Positions 1-8,153 of a DNA stretch of 14,754 nucleotides are shown here, one piece after another. Each line of letters starts with the position of its first letter. Position 1 is the first letter of the stretch. The stretch is from Nephromyces sp. MM_2019 (lineage: Eukaryota; Apicomplexa; Aconoidasida; Nephromycida), in assembly GCA_015657535.1 (NCBI GenBank), contig JADHZB010000980.1:1-14754 (forward strand), given 5' to 3'. The translations under genes were made by a program, and so were the position numbers. The notes under the pieces are model-generated. The model was not told the DNA's origin, did no database searches, and saw only the letters and a program-made list of their open reading frames with translations.

Positions 1-79
1 AGAAGATTCAGTAGAAGAAGAAGAAGAAGATTCAGTAGAAGAAGAAGATGCACCACAAGCAAACAGATCAACAGACAGG
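1..79 (+). CDS. Possible 3' part of an acidic exon at the left edge
   Basis: The plus frame starting at base 2 reads EDSVEEEEEDSVEEEDAP and then QANRSTDR up to a donor-like CAGG|GTAAAG at 80. An acidic, Glu-rich linker ending at a good donor would suit an internal exon of a gene entering from the left. The same DNA is a GAA-rich simple repeat that reads Ser-rich on the other strand, so chance is a fair alternative. Confidence 0.25.
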
Positions 80-780
80 GTAAAGAAGGCAATAAGAGTA
101 AAACATCAAGAAGAATTCCAGAAAACTGCATTTTTCCGCGTAAAAAACACATTTTAACCATTAACAGCTAGGCACACAAACCCACCACTTGTGCAAAAAC
201 TCACAAATACCTTTATAATAATAATTAGCAAGAATAACGTGAGATGATGACTAGAAAAAATCAAGGCAAAACTGCTAAATGTATTAGAAAAACATCAAAA
301 TTGCCCAAAGATTAAAACAAATCCTTCAAAAATGAAGCACTAAAAGCGATTCGCATGAAATCTGGATGGTGTACGTACACTGGTAGCCAATCAATTACCA
401 GAATACTGATAAAATCGGCGCAAAAACTCAAATACACACCGCTGCATAAAGCAAAAACACCGCTACTGCTTCATTATCAGAAGTAATATCTTTAAAACTC
501 TGAAAGGAGGGCTTCTTTAAGTTTGTAGCATAAAAACAAAAGTTTATAGTATGATTTGCACAACCTCGCAAACAAAAACACAGTTACTGCCAAGATTCAT
601 AGGGTTTCTTCCGTTTTTCCCATACATATGCAGATCATTTACCATCATTCGTATAACTAGAGATTTTTCTACGTGTGTGCGTCTGCTTATCTCTCTACAA
701 AACTTTGCATCTCTATATATATCTCCCTCTGGTTTTCTTCCCTTAAGTATACGTATCAGTGTGCGAGCGAACGCATGCGC
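80..780. other. Non-coding stretch, no clear gene
   Basis: AT-rich DNA with no homology I can recognise. A 60-bp minus-strand piece at 499-440 has an acceptor (CCTCCTTTCAG), an open frame (SFKDITSDNEAVAVFLLYAA) and a GTGTGT donor. Its phase does not fit directly after methyltransferase exon 3, so I do not call it. Confidence 0.5.
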
Positions 781-1345
781 GTCAATGTGTGTTCTGACGT
801 ATGCAGGTGTGTGTGTGTGTGTGTGTTGTGTGTGTTGTGTGTGTGTGTGTGTTCTGACGTATGCAGGTGTGTGTGTGTGTGTGTGTTGTGTGTGTGTGTG
901 TGTGTGTGTTCTGACGTATGCAGGTGTGTGTGTGTGTGTGTGTTGTGTGTGTGTGTGTTGTGTGTGTGTGTGTGTTCTGACGTATGCAGGTGTGTGTGTG
1001 TGTGTGTGTGTTGTGTGTGTGTGTTGTGTGTGTGTGTGTGTGAGTTCTGACGTATGCAGGTGTGTGTGTGTGTGTGTTGTGTGTGTGTGTGTGTTGTGTG
1101 TGTGTGTGTGTGTGTTGTGTGTGTGTGTGTGTGAGTTCTGACGTATGCAGGTGTGTGTGTGTGTGTGTTGTGTGTGTGTTGTGTGTGTATTGTGTGTGTG
1201 TTGTGTGTGTGTTGTGTGTGTGTGTGTTCTGACGTATGCAGGTGTGTGTGTGTGTGTGTGTTCTGACGTATGCAGGTGTGTTGTGTGTGTGTTGTGTGTG
1301 TGTATGTGTGTTGTGTGTGTGTTGTGTGTGTTGTGTGTGTGTCAA
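781..1345 (+). repeat. TG minisatellite with eight copies of a 15-bp motif
   Basis: Runs of (TG)n broken by TTGTG are punctuated by TTCTGACGTATGCAG at 792, 852, 909, 975, 1045, 1136, 1227 and 1261. All eight copies are identical over 15 bases, while the TG spacers vary, giving periods of 60, 57, 66, 70, 91, 91 and 34 bp. The two 91-bp periods suggest a recent duplication of one unit. Long Cys/Val or His/Thr open frames here are repeat artefacts. Confidence 0.95.
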
Positions 1346-1999
1346 TATGTATACGTGTTTGCATCGATCTATGCGTGTATGTGCGTGTGTACATGTCGAT
1401 CCATGCTGTGTGTCTATATGCCTATCTACGTTTATATCGCTGTATCCTTATCTGTGTGCATATCAATTTATGCCTATTTGTGTGTGTGTGTGTGTATACA
1501 TATCTTTTACTCTGTATATGTATTCTTTTTGCAAAGCACAGATAATATGCCTCTCGTTCTCATTTCTCCTATATATACGACACTGTATATACACCTCTCG
1601 CTATCTCTCACTCTATTTTTTCTGCTCTCACTCCAATCAGTCAAAATTTCCCTCTTCTTCAATATGAAAACCTCCAAATAATTTACCAATCAGCTTCAAA
1701 ACATCCAAAAATACTTCTTTTTAAATACTTTTCCATTGTGACTACTTACAAACAATCAAATTAGTACCTCCCCTATTCTCTAGAGAGAGCTAATCCCTAG
1801 CAAAAACACAAACACACACAAAACCTACCAAAAATGCCTGGATAATTACACACTCTACCAATTGCAAATGCGTAGACACTTAAACACACACTACCAGCCG
1901 CAAATATGCAGATACTCGTACACACACAACCTGCTGTAAGCCCATAGATGCTCATACTCACCAACTGCTATACACCCACAGATACGTGCGCACCACCTA
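1346..1999. other. Degenerate TG/TA and AC-rich sequence, no gene seen
   Basis: The TG array fades into TG/TA-rich, then CT-rich, then A/CA-rich DNA. Base composition flips from TG-rich to CA-rich on the plus strand at about 1640-1800. No credible exon was found. Confidence 0.5.
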
Positions 2000-2006
2000 C
2001 CACAAG

Positions 2007-2163
2007 CACACACACACACACACACCTGCATACGTCAGAACACACACACACACACGACACACACAACACACACGACACACACAACACACACAACACACAA
2101 CACACACACACACACAACACACAATACACACACACACACACAAATCAAATCAAATCAAATCAA
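2007..2163. repeat. CA microsatellite with one inverted copy of the 15-bp motif, then (CAAAT)n
   Basis: A (CA)n tract holds CTGCATACGTCAGAA at 2026-2040, the exact reverse complement of the motif repeated at 792-1275. It continues with CACGACA and CACAACA variants and ends in four CAAAT units at about 2141-2160. Confidence 0.93.
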
Positions 2164-2238
2164 GACTGACCATCAAGCTCATCTTCGAATACATAACTTT
2201 GCATGCTTAGAACCATAAATTATCACCACTTCTACTCA

Positions 2239-2266
2239 TTTTTGGAGTGTACATACACTCCAAAAA
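2239..2266. repeat. Perfect 12-bp stem hairpin
   Basis: TTTTTGGAGTGT (2239-2250), a four-base loop ACAT, and ACACTCCAAAAA (2255-2266) form a perfect inverted repeat. It lies 11 bases beyond the donor of methyltransferase exon 3, at the very start of the following intron or 3' region. Confidence 0.93.
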
Positions 2267-2278
2267 ATGCACACTAAC

Positions 2279-2500
2279 CCATTCTCTGCTGGATATCCAA
2301 TATAACATCTCCAACTCCTTCATTTCCTGCAAAATCCCCAATTATCTCATGCATTACTACATCAAATTGATCAGTAAATCTGAATTCTTTGGAGTGAACG
2401 TTCTTCACTTGGATATTCCGATAACCGTACATCGTCGCACACGCAGCAGCCTCAGCAGCAGCCTCCTTAGAGATCTCCAAGGCTGTGACATTTTTGGCTC
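2279..2500 (-). CDS. Methyltransferase gene, exon 3 (post-I and double-E loop)
   Basis: The acceptor is GCTTTTTTTAG before 2500; the donor GTTAGT starts at 2278. The two opening bases complete the Gly of the ARAGAKNV motif, which fits PRMT alignments exactly and confirms the intron. It encodes residues 358-430 with the post-I acidic residue and the double-E loop. If intron retention occurs here, translation stops at once (GGT TAG), giving a barrel-less protein ending ...QQRMG. Confidence 0.85.
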
Positions 2501-4911
2501 CTAAAAAAAGCAGATTCGAAGATGATGAAGATGAAAATGCTAGTTGCTGAAGATGAAGGAAGAAACCAAATTCTGAAGACAATAGGTATTGAGGATGAAG
2601 GAAAGGGAGGATTTCAAGAAGCTAACGATGCAGATTAAGATAAAAATAAAGACGAATGAAGCACACATACATACAAGAATTACTGGATCAAACTTAAGAG
2701 GCAAATAAGAAGATAAAAAGTAGGAAAAAGCAAGAAAAAAGAAGGAAATGTCGCCAAAATTTACTCCAAAACGCCAGAAAACAGCGGTAAATGCTTGAAG
2801 AAAAGACTACACACACACGATTTCTTCCAATGGGATAGTCGCCTTTCAGTGAGAGAAACAAGCAAAATTCAGCTGAAGCAATCTCATTTCTTTCAATGGG
2901 CTTTTAAACAGACTTGACTAGAAAAATAAATGTAGCCCCTCACTCAAAACCTCATCAGGCCATTCCCCCAACTCACCTGCTCTAGCAGCGTTAATCGCTA
3001 GTAATCCAAAAGGACCTGTTCCTATCTCCAATACCCTCTTTCCAGCTACTAGCTCATTAATAGCTCTCTGGAAGTATTCCACTCTATGCTTGTCGGCAGT
3101 CATACCACAATGATTATGCAGCTTAAAGCGATTAGTTATAGATACTGTATTAGGATGCGTAGGATTCGGTATAGTCGGGCAGACTATTCTGTGTGTGCGA
3201 AAGTAAGTACGGAGTGGGAATAGCAGCAAAGGAGAGGATCAGGTTAGAGAGGAGATCATTATTGAGTGANAGANATATATATATATATATANANAGAGAG
3301 AGAGAGAGAGAGCTTGTCATCACACGATAGCCGTAGAATACCAAAGCAGAGAGAAGATGAAACTGATGCAAGAGATGAAACTGATGCAAGAGATGAAACT
3401 GATGCAAGAGATGAAGATGCAAGAGATGAAGATGCAAGAGATGAAACTGATGCAAGAGATGAAACTGATGCAAGAGATGAAGATGCAGAATATGAAGATG
3501 AAGAATATGAAGATGAAGAATATGAAGATGCAGAATATGAAGATGAAGATGTTGAGAAAACATTATTCTTACACTAATTCAAGGAGATACTGAAAGTTCA
3601 CACAATATAATGTCATTCAGACGATATAAAAAGCCTTAGCAAAGAGCAGCCGTGAAAGGCTCCACGCGCTACAACTGAAAACACCTCATTAACTTCTCTC
3701 TATAAGGTCAAACGATACACACTCAACCATGAGCTGCTTCAATATGATGCTCTTGTGCAGTAAACGCTATCATTTTGGAATATTCTTAAGAAAAACTACA
3801 CACACTAGGTGTAAATACACCCTAAGAACGTCATAAGCTACTCAAAGAGCTCAAAAAACCACCATATAAGATTTACTTAGAGCCCAAAAAGCACCTTTGA
3901 AGATGCATCTACATTGTTCTCAAGGGGAATAATTAATTACAACTCAAAAAACCTACTTATACGGTGTATCTACACAATTGTTATTAGCTCTAGTTACACT
4001 TCAAAATATCCACTGTTTCACACGTATCTTCACACACACACACACCAGCCCTACCTACACCTCACAACTTTCCCATCAAATTCAACCTTTAAAACTATCA
4101 AATCTTCACCATACCGCTGCTCAATTAGGAAGGTAACCTTGTCGAAGATGCTCCATTCCGGGGAATAAACAGGGGCCCTTCTCCTGCTTTGCAGAATGAT
4201 TGGAATCTCACACACAAGCTGCTTGAGCCGACGATTAAGCCTCTTTGTTATGTGTGTACGCGAATCAGGTTGGGAGTCCGTATGACTGGGCAGCACATCT
4301 AGAGTAGCATCAGGCGTTGTTTCTTCCTTTGTTCTGGCATCTTCTACCAACACACCAATCTCTGCCAGAGAAATTTGTGTGTTTGCTGAAGAGGCAGAAA
4401 GCCGCGAAAGACTAGGTCCTTCAGCAGGCGTTAGTTCCACAGAAACCTCCAAATCTTCTTCACTGAAGGGGCTGCTACTCGACATTATTCCACTTTGATG
4501 TTCTTTAGCTTCAAACTTCGGATGCCCTTGTGTGTGTAGTGATAAGGACCAGAGATCATGGGGGAACGAAGGGCAAACCTCAGCAGATTTCATCATCGTT
4601 TCAGCGTCTTTTGCAGGCATTTCCTCGTCAAACACACCTTGAAGCCCAGCTTTAACACAGTGAGCTTGTGTTGAAGTAAATAAGTCCTTCTCTTCGTTAA
4701 AATCCCCTCCTTTTTTTGGTGTATATACAGCTCCTGAGCCTCCTTCTACTTGGTTTCCTTCCGATTCCTTCAATGCTGTCGAGCTTGCTAATGAGATAGT
4801 TGAAGACTCACTAACATCTTCCCGTAGCTCTCCGTTAGTCATCATACGGGGACTAAACCGCCGGCAGAGATCTTCAGGCTTTAAAGGTTTAAGGCCCATC
4901 ACTTCATCCAT
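2279..4911 (-). CDS. PRMT-like SAM-dependent methyltransferase, 3 exons, 3' end not found
   Basis: Three minus-strand exons (4911-4055, 3188-2977, 2500-2279) join in frame through GT...AG introns to give about 430 residues. Residues 1-285 are a low-complexity, Ser/Glu-rich extension. From about 305 the protein looks like a PRMT core: an Arg at 321 (HRVEYFQRAI) where PRMTs have the helix that caps SAM, motif I VLEIGTGPFG at 338-347, post-I acidic residue E365 in VTALEIS, and a double-E loop with E408 and E417 (EIIGDFAGNE) at the nine-residue spacing typical of PRMTs. In that family these bind SAM and hold the substrate guanidinium, so the likely reaction is methylation of protein arginine. The NE at the second glutamate recalls PRMT5, while motif I looks more like PRMT1. 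The C-terminal beta-barrel expected after the loop is not visible to the left. Family-level call is firm; subtype and substrate are unknown. Confidence 0.82.
2501..2976 (-). other. Methyltransferase intron 2
   Basis: A 476-bp GT...AG phase-1 intron. It holds an irregular GAA/GAT-rich patch (2516-2610 on the plus strand) similar in style to the GAN repeat at 3357-3555, and is otherwise A-rich on the plus strand. Confidence 0.8.
2977..3188 (-). CDS. Methyltransferase gene, exon 2 (SAM motif I)
   Basis: The acceptor CACACACAG precedes 3188 and the donor is GCAG|GTGAGT after 2977. It begins with one base that completes Arg286 from exon 1 and ends with one base that starts Gly357. It encodes residues 287-356, including HRVEYFQRAI and VLEIGTGPFG. 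A CA run directly before the acceptor takes the place of an ordinary polypyrimidine tract (on the sense strand it reads CGCACACACAG). Confidence 0.85.
3269..3313. repeat. (AT)n/(AG)n dinucleotide run with ambiguous bases
   Basis: (AT)n passes into (AG)n. N bases at 3270, 3274, 3292 and 3294 show that the assembler or base caller could not resolve the junctions. Confidence 0.95.
3357..3555 (+). repeat. 15/18-bp GAN minisatellite with an open acidic frame
   Basis: Units GATGAAACTGATGCAAGA (18 bp) and GATGAAGATGCAAGA (15 bp) alternate in blocks, followed by 15-bp GAAGATGAAGAATAT-type units. All unit lengths are multiples of three, so one plus frame stays open as DETDAR/DEDAR then EDEEY/EDAEY repeats, ending EDEDVEKTLFLH and a stop. 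It lies antisense in methyltransferase intron 1. The minus strand reads Ser/Ala-rich or His/Leu-rich. Confidence 0.9.
4055..4911 (-). CDS. Methyltransferase gene, exon 1 (N-terminal extension)
   Basis: The frame is open from 4962 down to a donor at 4054-4053 (TAG|GTAGGG), ending at split codon 286. The Met at 4911 sits in a good context (AAAATGG) and is my preferred start; a pyrimidine-rich acceptor (CTTCCTTCAG) just before 4962 means an upstream exon or 5' UTR intron is possible. The product is rich in Ser, Glu, Thr and Lys and looks disordered for about 220 residues. A more ordered, basic-then-hydrophobic stretch follows at its end (FDKVTFLIEQRYGEDLIVLK). A second donor, GTGTAG, lies six bases upstream at 4060 and keeps the same phase, so the last two residues are uncertain. 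I do not recognise the extension. Confidence 0.7.
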
Positions 4912-5035
4912 TTTGTCGAAACAATCATGAATTTTGGCAGATGATGTGGGTCCGCTCGGCGGCTGAAGGAAGAGCAACGATAGAATAGTGATTTGGGAAG
5001 GTAATGAGAAGCAAAAGGAAGAAAATTGCATTCTT

Positions 5036-5460
5036 TGTGTGTGTGCTGATATGTGTGCGCGATTCATGTGCGTGTATGTTGGAGTGTGTGTGTGTGTTTG
5101 TTGGTAGGTGCGTGTTGTTTTTGTGTATATCTGTGTGTGTACATTTGTGTGTGTGTGTGTGTGTGTGTATGTTGGAGTGTGTGTTTTTTTTTTTTAGGTG
5201 TGCTTTTTTTTGTGTATGTACATTCGTGTGTGTGGGTATGCTGATAGGTGTGTGTGCATATGCTGGTGTGTGTATGTCTGTTTGTGTACGCTGGTGCGCG
5301 TATGTCTGTTTGCGTATGCCGGTGTGCATGCTGGTGCGTGTCTGCGTGTGTGTGCGTACGTGCGTATGCTTGCGTGTCTGCATCTCGTGTTATATGTGTA
5401 TTTTGGTGCTATTTTTTGTGATAAATGCGTGCGTGTGCGTATATGTACTTACTTGTGGTG
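5036..5460 (+). repeat. Degenerate TG tract
   Basis: TG-rich DNA with irregular interruptions, including phrases such as GTATGCTGGTGTG and TATGTCTGTTTG repeated imperfectly, plus two T-runs near 5190-5215. It lies just upstream of the methyltransferase start. Cys/Val-rich open frames across it are composition artefacts. Confidence 0.85.
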
Positions 5461-5750
5461 TGTCTTCATTTGAGTGCCAAAAATAAACACATGAAAATGT
5501 AAAGTTCGCGTATCATTAAGGGGAAAAAAAATAAACAAGGAGGATAAGCCTAAAAAGCTCGCCTTCAGCAACAAGTGAAGACAATCTACTTTAATGAAGC
5601 TTTCACTACTTCATGCGAAGTTTAGAGGCTCTAAAACGTATGTAAAAAAGCCTATAAAATCCAATTAAATTTGGAGAAAAAAACTGATTTTATGCGATTC
5701 AATACATACACATATTCACCTGCTTAGCATATATGTAATGATTTATATAA

Positions 5751-5847
5751 TACGCTCATTCGAGCTGTTAACACACCGACTTTCAGTGTGTTTTTTGTAC
5801 AATAGGCTCATGCGAGCACTTCACACACTGAACTTCAGTGTATGTAC
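5751..5847. repeat. Two diverged copies of a hairpin-containing element
   Basis: Copy 1 (about 5754-5800) and copy 2 (about 5806-5847) share GCTCAT-CGAGC, then a stretch ACACAC..GA..CTTTCAGTGT or ACACTGAACTTCAGTGT, and end in GTAC. Copy 2 holds the perfect hairpin ACACTGAA-C-TTCAGTGT; copy 1 has a weaker version of the same stem. GCTC/GAGC forms a second small stem in each. Confidence 0.8.
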
Positions 5848-6134
5848 ACCCACCAGTAAAGAGTATTAAGCCCAGCAAATTTCGCTATTTTTAAACAAAT
5901 TCTGCCTTCTTGCTAGCCCTTAAACAGCGCTAACTTCATTCCAAGAAGTTTTTCTGCAGATCAGGCAAGGAACTCCCCTCCCCGTCAGAAAAAGAGCTCA
6001 AAGATTTTCCCAGTGTGTGTGTGTGTTGCTCCTCGCTTGCAGTGTAATTGAAATTCTATAAATCCTTAAAAAAACAGTCGATAAATTTGAGCTTTTTCTC
6101 TTGTTTTTGTGATGATTTTCTCCGCTTTTCAAAG

Positions 6135-6200
6135 GAAAAGCCGCAGTATTGCCTCTTCAAACGAGGATCACCCATCTGGGAGAAAGTCTGGTTTAAGGCT
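6135..6200 (+). other. Exon-like piece with weak eIF4E-like motif
   Basis: The frame is open between CTTTTCAAAG and a GTACGT donor. The 22 codons include QYCLFKRGSPIWEKVW, which recalls the YSLFKxGIxPMWED block of eIF4E. The GG-W that should follow is missing, and no neighbouring eIF4E exons were recognised. The minus strand is open as well. Confidence 0.15.
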
Positions 6201-6407
6201 GTACGTACATCCCATACTAATCTCTGCTTTTTTCTTAGAATAAGGGAGAAAATTTTGTAGATAAAAGCGCAATGTGTAGGATGTTTAGTAGTCTTTTTCT
6301 GGTTGCTACTAGTGTAGTCGCTTATCCGCCACCTTGGGGTGAGGAGCAACAGGAAGAGTCAGGCACAAATACACGTATAGTAACGCACACACATTCAAAC
6401 ACACACA

Positions 6408-6534
6408 CGCACATACTATTTAGAAAATAACACACGCATATATTTACATAAGAATACACGCACACATGCACACACACACACGCACATACTATTTAGATAA
6501 GAACACACGCACATATTTACATAAGAATACACAC
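6408..6534. repeat. 73-bp tandem duplication in CA-rich DNA
   Basis: CGCACATACTATTTAGA at 6408 recurs at 6481, followed in both copies by CATATATTTACATAAGAATACA-like sequence with a few differences. Period 73 bp, about 1.75 copies. Confidence 0.85.
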
Positions 6535-7800
6535 AGATACGAACACACGTATGCATTCCTGAGCAGATTGTAGCAGTTACACACAGTTTTTAGATACTAC
6601 CACATGTTTAAATTCCATTTCAGTCTCCATTACTTTCAGACATATTTTCCAACCTTCATCACTTCTATGCATACCCTTTTCACTCGACAAAATTTCCAAA
6701 GCAGCTCTTCAAATTTCACACACATACTTCAAAATCACCTCACTCAAAGCAGCTCTCTCACACACCGCACTAATACAAAGCACAGATACAGCTGTACACC
6801 CTTATTAGCAAGACTTAACCTTCATTTTAGCATCAACTACTTTTTCTGCACACAGAAACTATCGCGTAAGCTCTACTACTTTTCATAAAAAAGAGGAGCC
6901 AGTTGAATAGCAAAGCATTAGCAAATCAAAGAGATGAAACAAGTGCAGAACAAACGGAAAACATCAAAGCAAAAGAAAGAAAAGCCTCCAACTACTCCAG
7001 AAACTAGCAATCACCTCCCTGAAGTCTAAACCTAGTGATTTCTCACCGATGCACACAACTTCTTGCAAAAAATCCTTCTCTGCACCAAAGCAGGCTAGCA
7101 ATCATCCACGAAAACTTCTTCAGAATCCACATGCAGAGTGGGAAAGTCTGCACACAATCATGAGTAAGAGGAAGTTCAATCCAAGCGCACACACACACAC
7201 GCACAGCATATTTGAGCGACCCCCCTACAATCGCCCCTGAAGAATCCAACCCCCCTCCCAATACAGATCAATACAACCCTCCCCTACAATCACCCCGAAA
7301 GCACTTTTTGATGTACTTCGCAACAGAAACTCCAAGGAAGAAGCAAATCAAGAAACAATAAGTAATCAAAGAATAGAGAAGCCTCTAAGAAGCCATCAAA
7401 TCTGTGAATTGAAGACAAAATTTCATTAGCAGGAGGTTCCAAAACATCAAAGCTTGAAGGGATTTGCAGGAACTTTCATCTTCATTGATGCTAACAAAAA
7501 CTAAAGATTTTGACTTAATACTGCATCATCCCAGTTAATTGAGCTTTTCTTCAATACAAGCAGCTTCATATTCTCTACTTGATGCATTATACTTACCTCA
7601 ACTAGTTATCCCATTAAAATCAATCCAAAAACATCAAAAAAACGACTTTTCCAGTGAAATTTTGGGGGGCTTAATACAGTGGAAATGAGGGCGTAACTTC
7701 GTCCAAGGTAGCTTTCGCCCTTTTTTTTGTAGGAAATTTATTGGTTGAGGGGGTGTTGTAAGTGGCGTAGACACACACATAGAGAGAGAGAGAGAGTGAG
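6535..7800. other. Intergenic stretch, no recognisable gene
   Basis: A/C-rich on the plus strand with short CA runs. Open frames of 60-95 residues at 6604-6888 and 7043-7261 have no recognisable motif and open in both directions, so they are not called. Confidence 0.5.
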
Positions 7801-7810
7801 AATGGAAGTG

Positions 7811-7998
7811 AGGGATAGTGATAGACGCACACACAAGGGATAGTGATAGACACACACACGGAGATAGTCGTAGAGAAGCTGAGATAGATAACCACAAGAC
7901 ACACACACATATACAGATAGCCACAAGACACACACACATATACAGATAGCCACAAGACACACACATATACAGATAGCCACAAGACACACACGCACACA
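7811..7998. repeat. CA-rich minisatellites, 25-bp and 27-33-bp units
   Basis: Two GGGATAGTGATAGAC units start at 7812 and 7837. They are followed by four AGATAG(CC)ACAAGACACACAC units starting at 7882, 7915, 7944 and 7971. An (AG)n run lies just before, at about 7780-7797. Confidence 0.85.
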
Positions 7999-8153
7999 GA
8001 TACTCGTACACTCACGCCCATACAGAACTTTTCGACAGCTCTCCTTCTGAAAAATATAATGATGAAGATGAACGAGTGTGCTGTGCTGCAAACTCAAAGG
8101 TGTGGAAGGGCCTAGTGTTTTCAATCTACTCGTGTCTCGTGTGTTCTTCACAG

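Larger units (their letters stand above)
3189..4054 (-). other. Methyltransferase intron 1
   Basis: An 866-bp phase-2 intron. It contains the N-containing AT/AG dinucleotide run and the GAN minisatellite, then A/CA-rich DNA with no coding signal. Confidence 0.72.
5461..6407. other. Intergenic stretch with paired hairpin elements
   Basis: AT-rich DNA. Apart from the duplicated hairpin element at 5751-5847 and a short exon-like piece at 6135-6200, no gene signal was found. Confidence 0.5.

Noticed and set aside
792..1275. CRISPR-like array of regularly repeated 15-bp units
   Set aside because: Spacers are not unique sequences but TG microsatellite, spacing is irregular, and the window is eukaryotic with no cas genes.
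551..1681. Long Cys/Val-rich (plus) and His/Thr-rich (minus) open frames
   Set aside because: They are translations of (TG)n and (CA)n repeats, which lack stops in several frames; no folded-protein composition.
1507..1689. 60-residue minus-strand ORF
   Set aside because: No motif, no convincing splice borders, and its phase cannot be tied to the methyltransferase.
3150..3563. Minus-strand His/Leu-rich open frame
   Set aside because: It is the complement of the GAN minisatellite plus the N-containing dinucleotide run; it crosses the acceptor of methyltransferase exon 2 in the wrong frame.
6056..6349. 97-residue minus-strand ORF
   Set aside because: Basic composition but no recognisable domain; the opposite strand is open too and carries the better splice-like donor.
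6604..7261. ORFs of 63-94 residues in A/C-rich DNA
   Set aside because: Open on both strands, with His/Ser/Thr composition expected from CA-rich DNA.
7634..8151. Overlapping minus-strand ORFs
   Set aside because: The greater part of each is translated minisatellite (CLVAICIC-type repeats).
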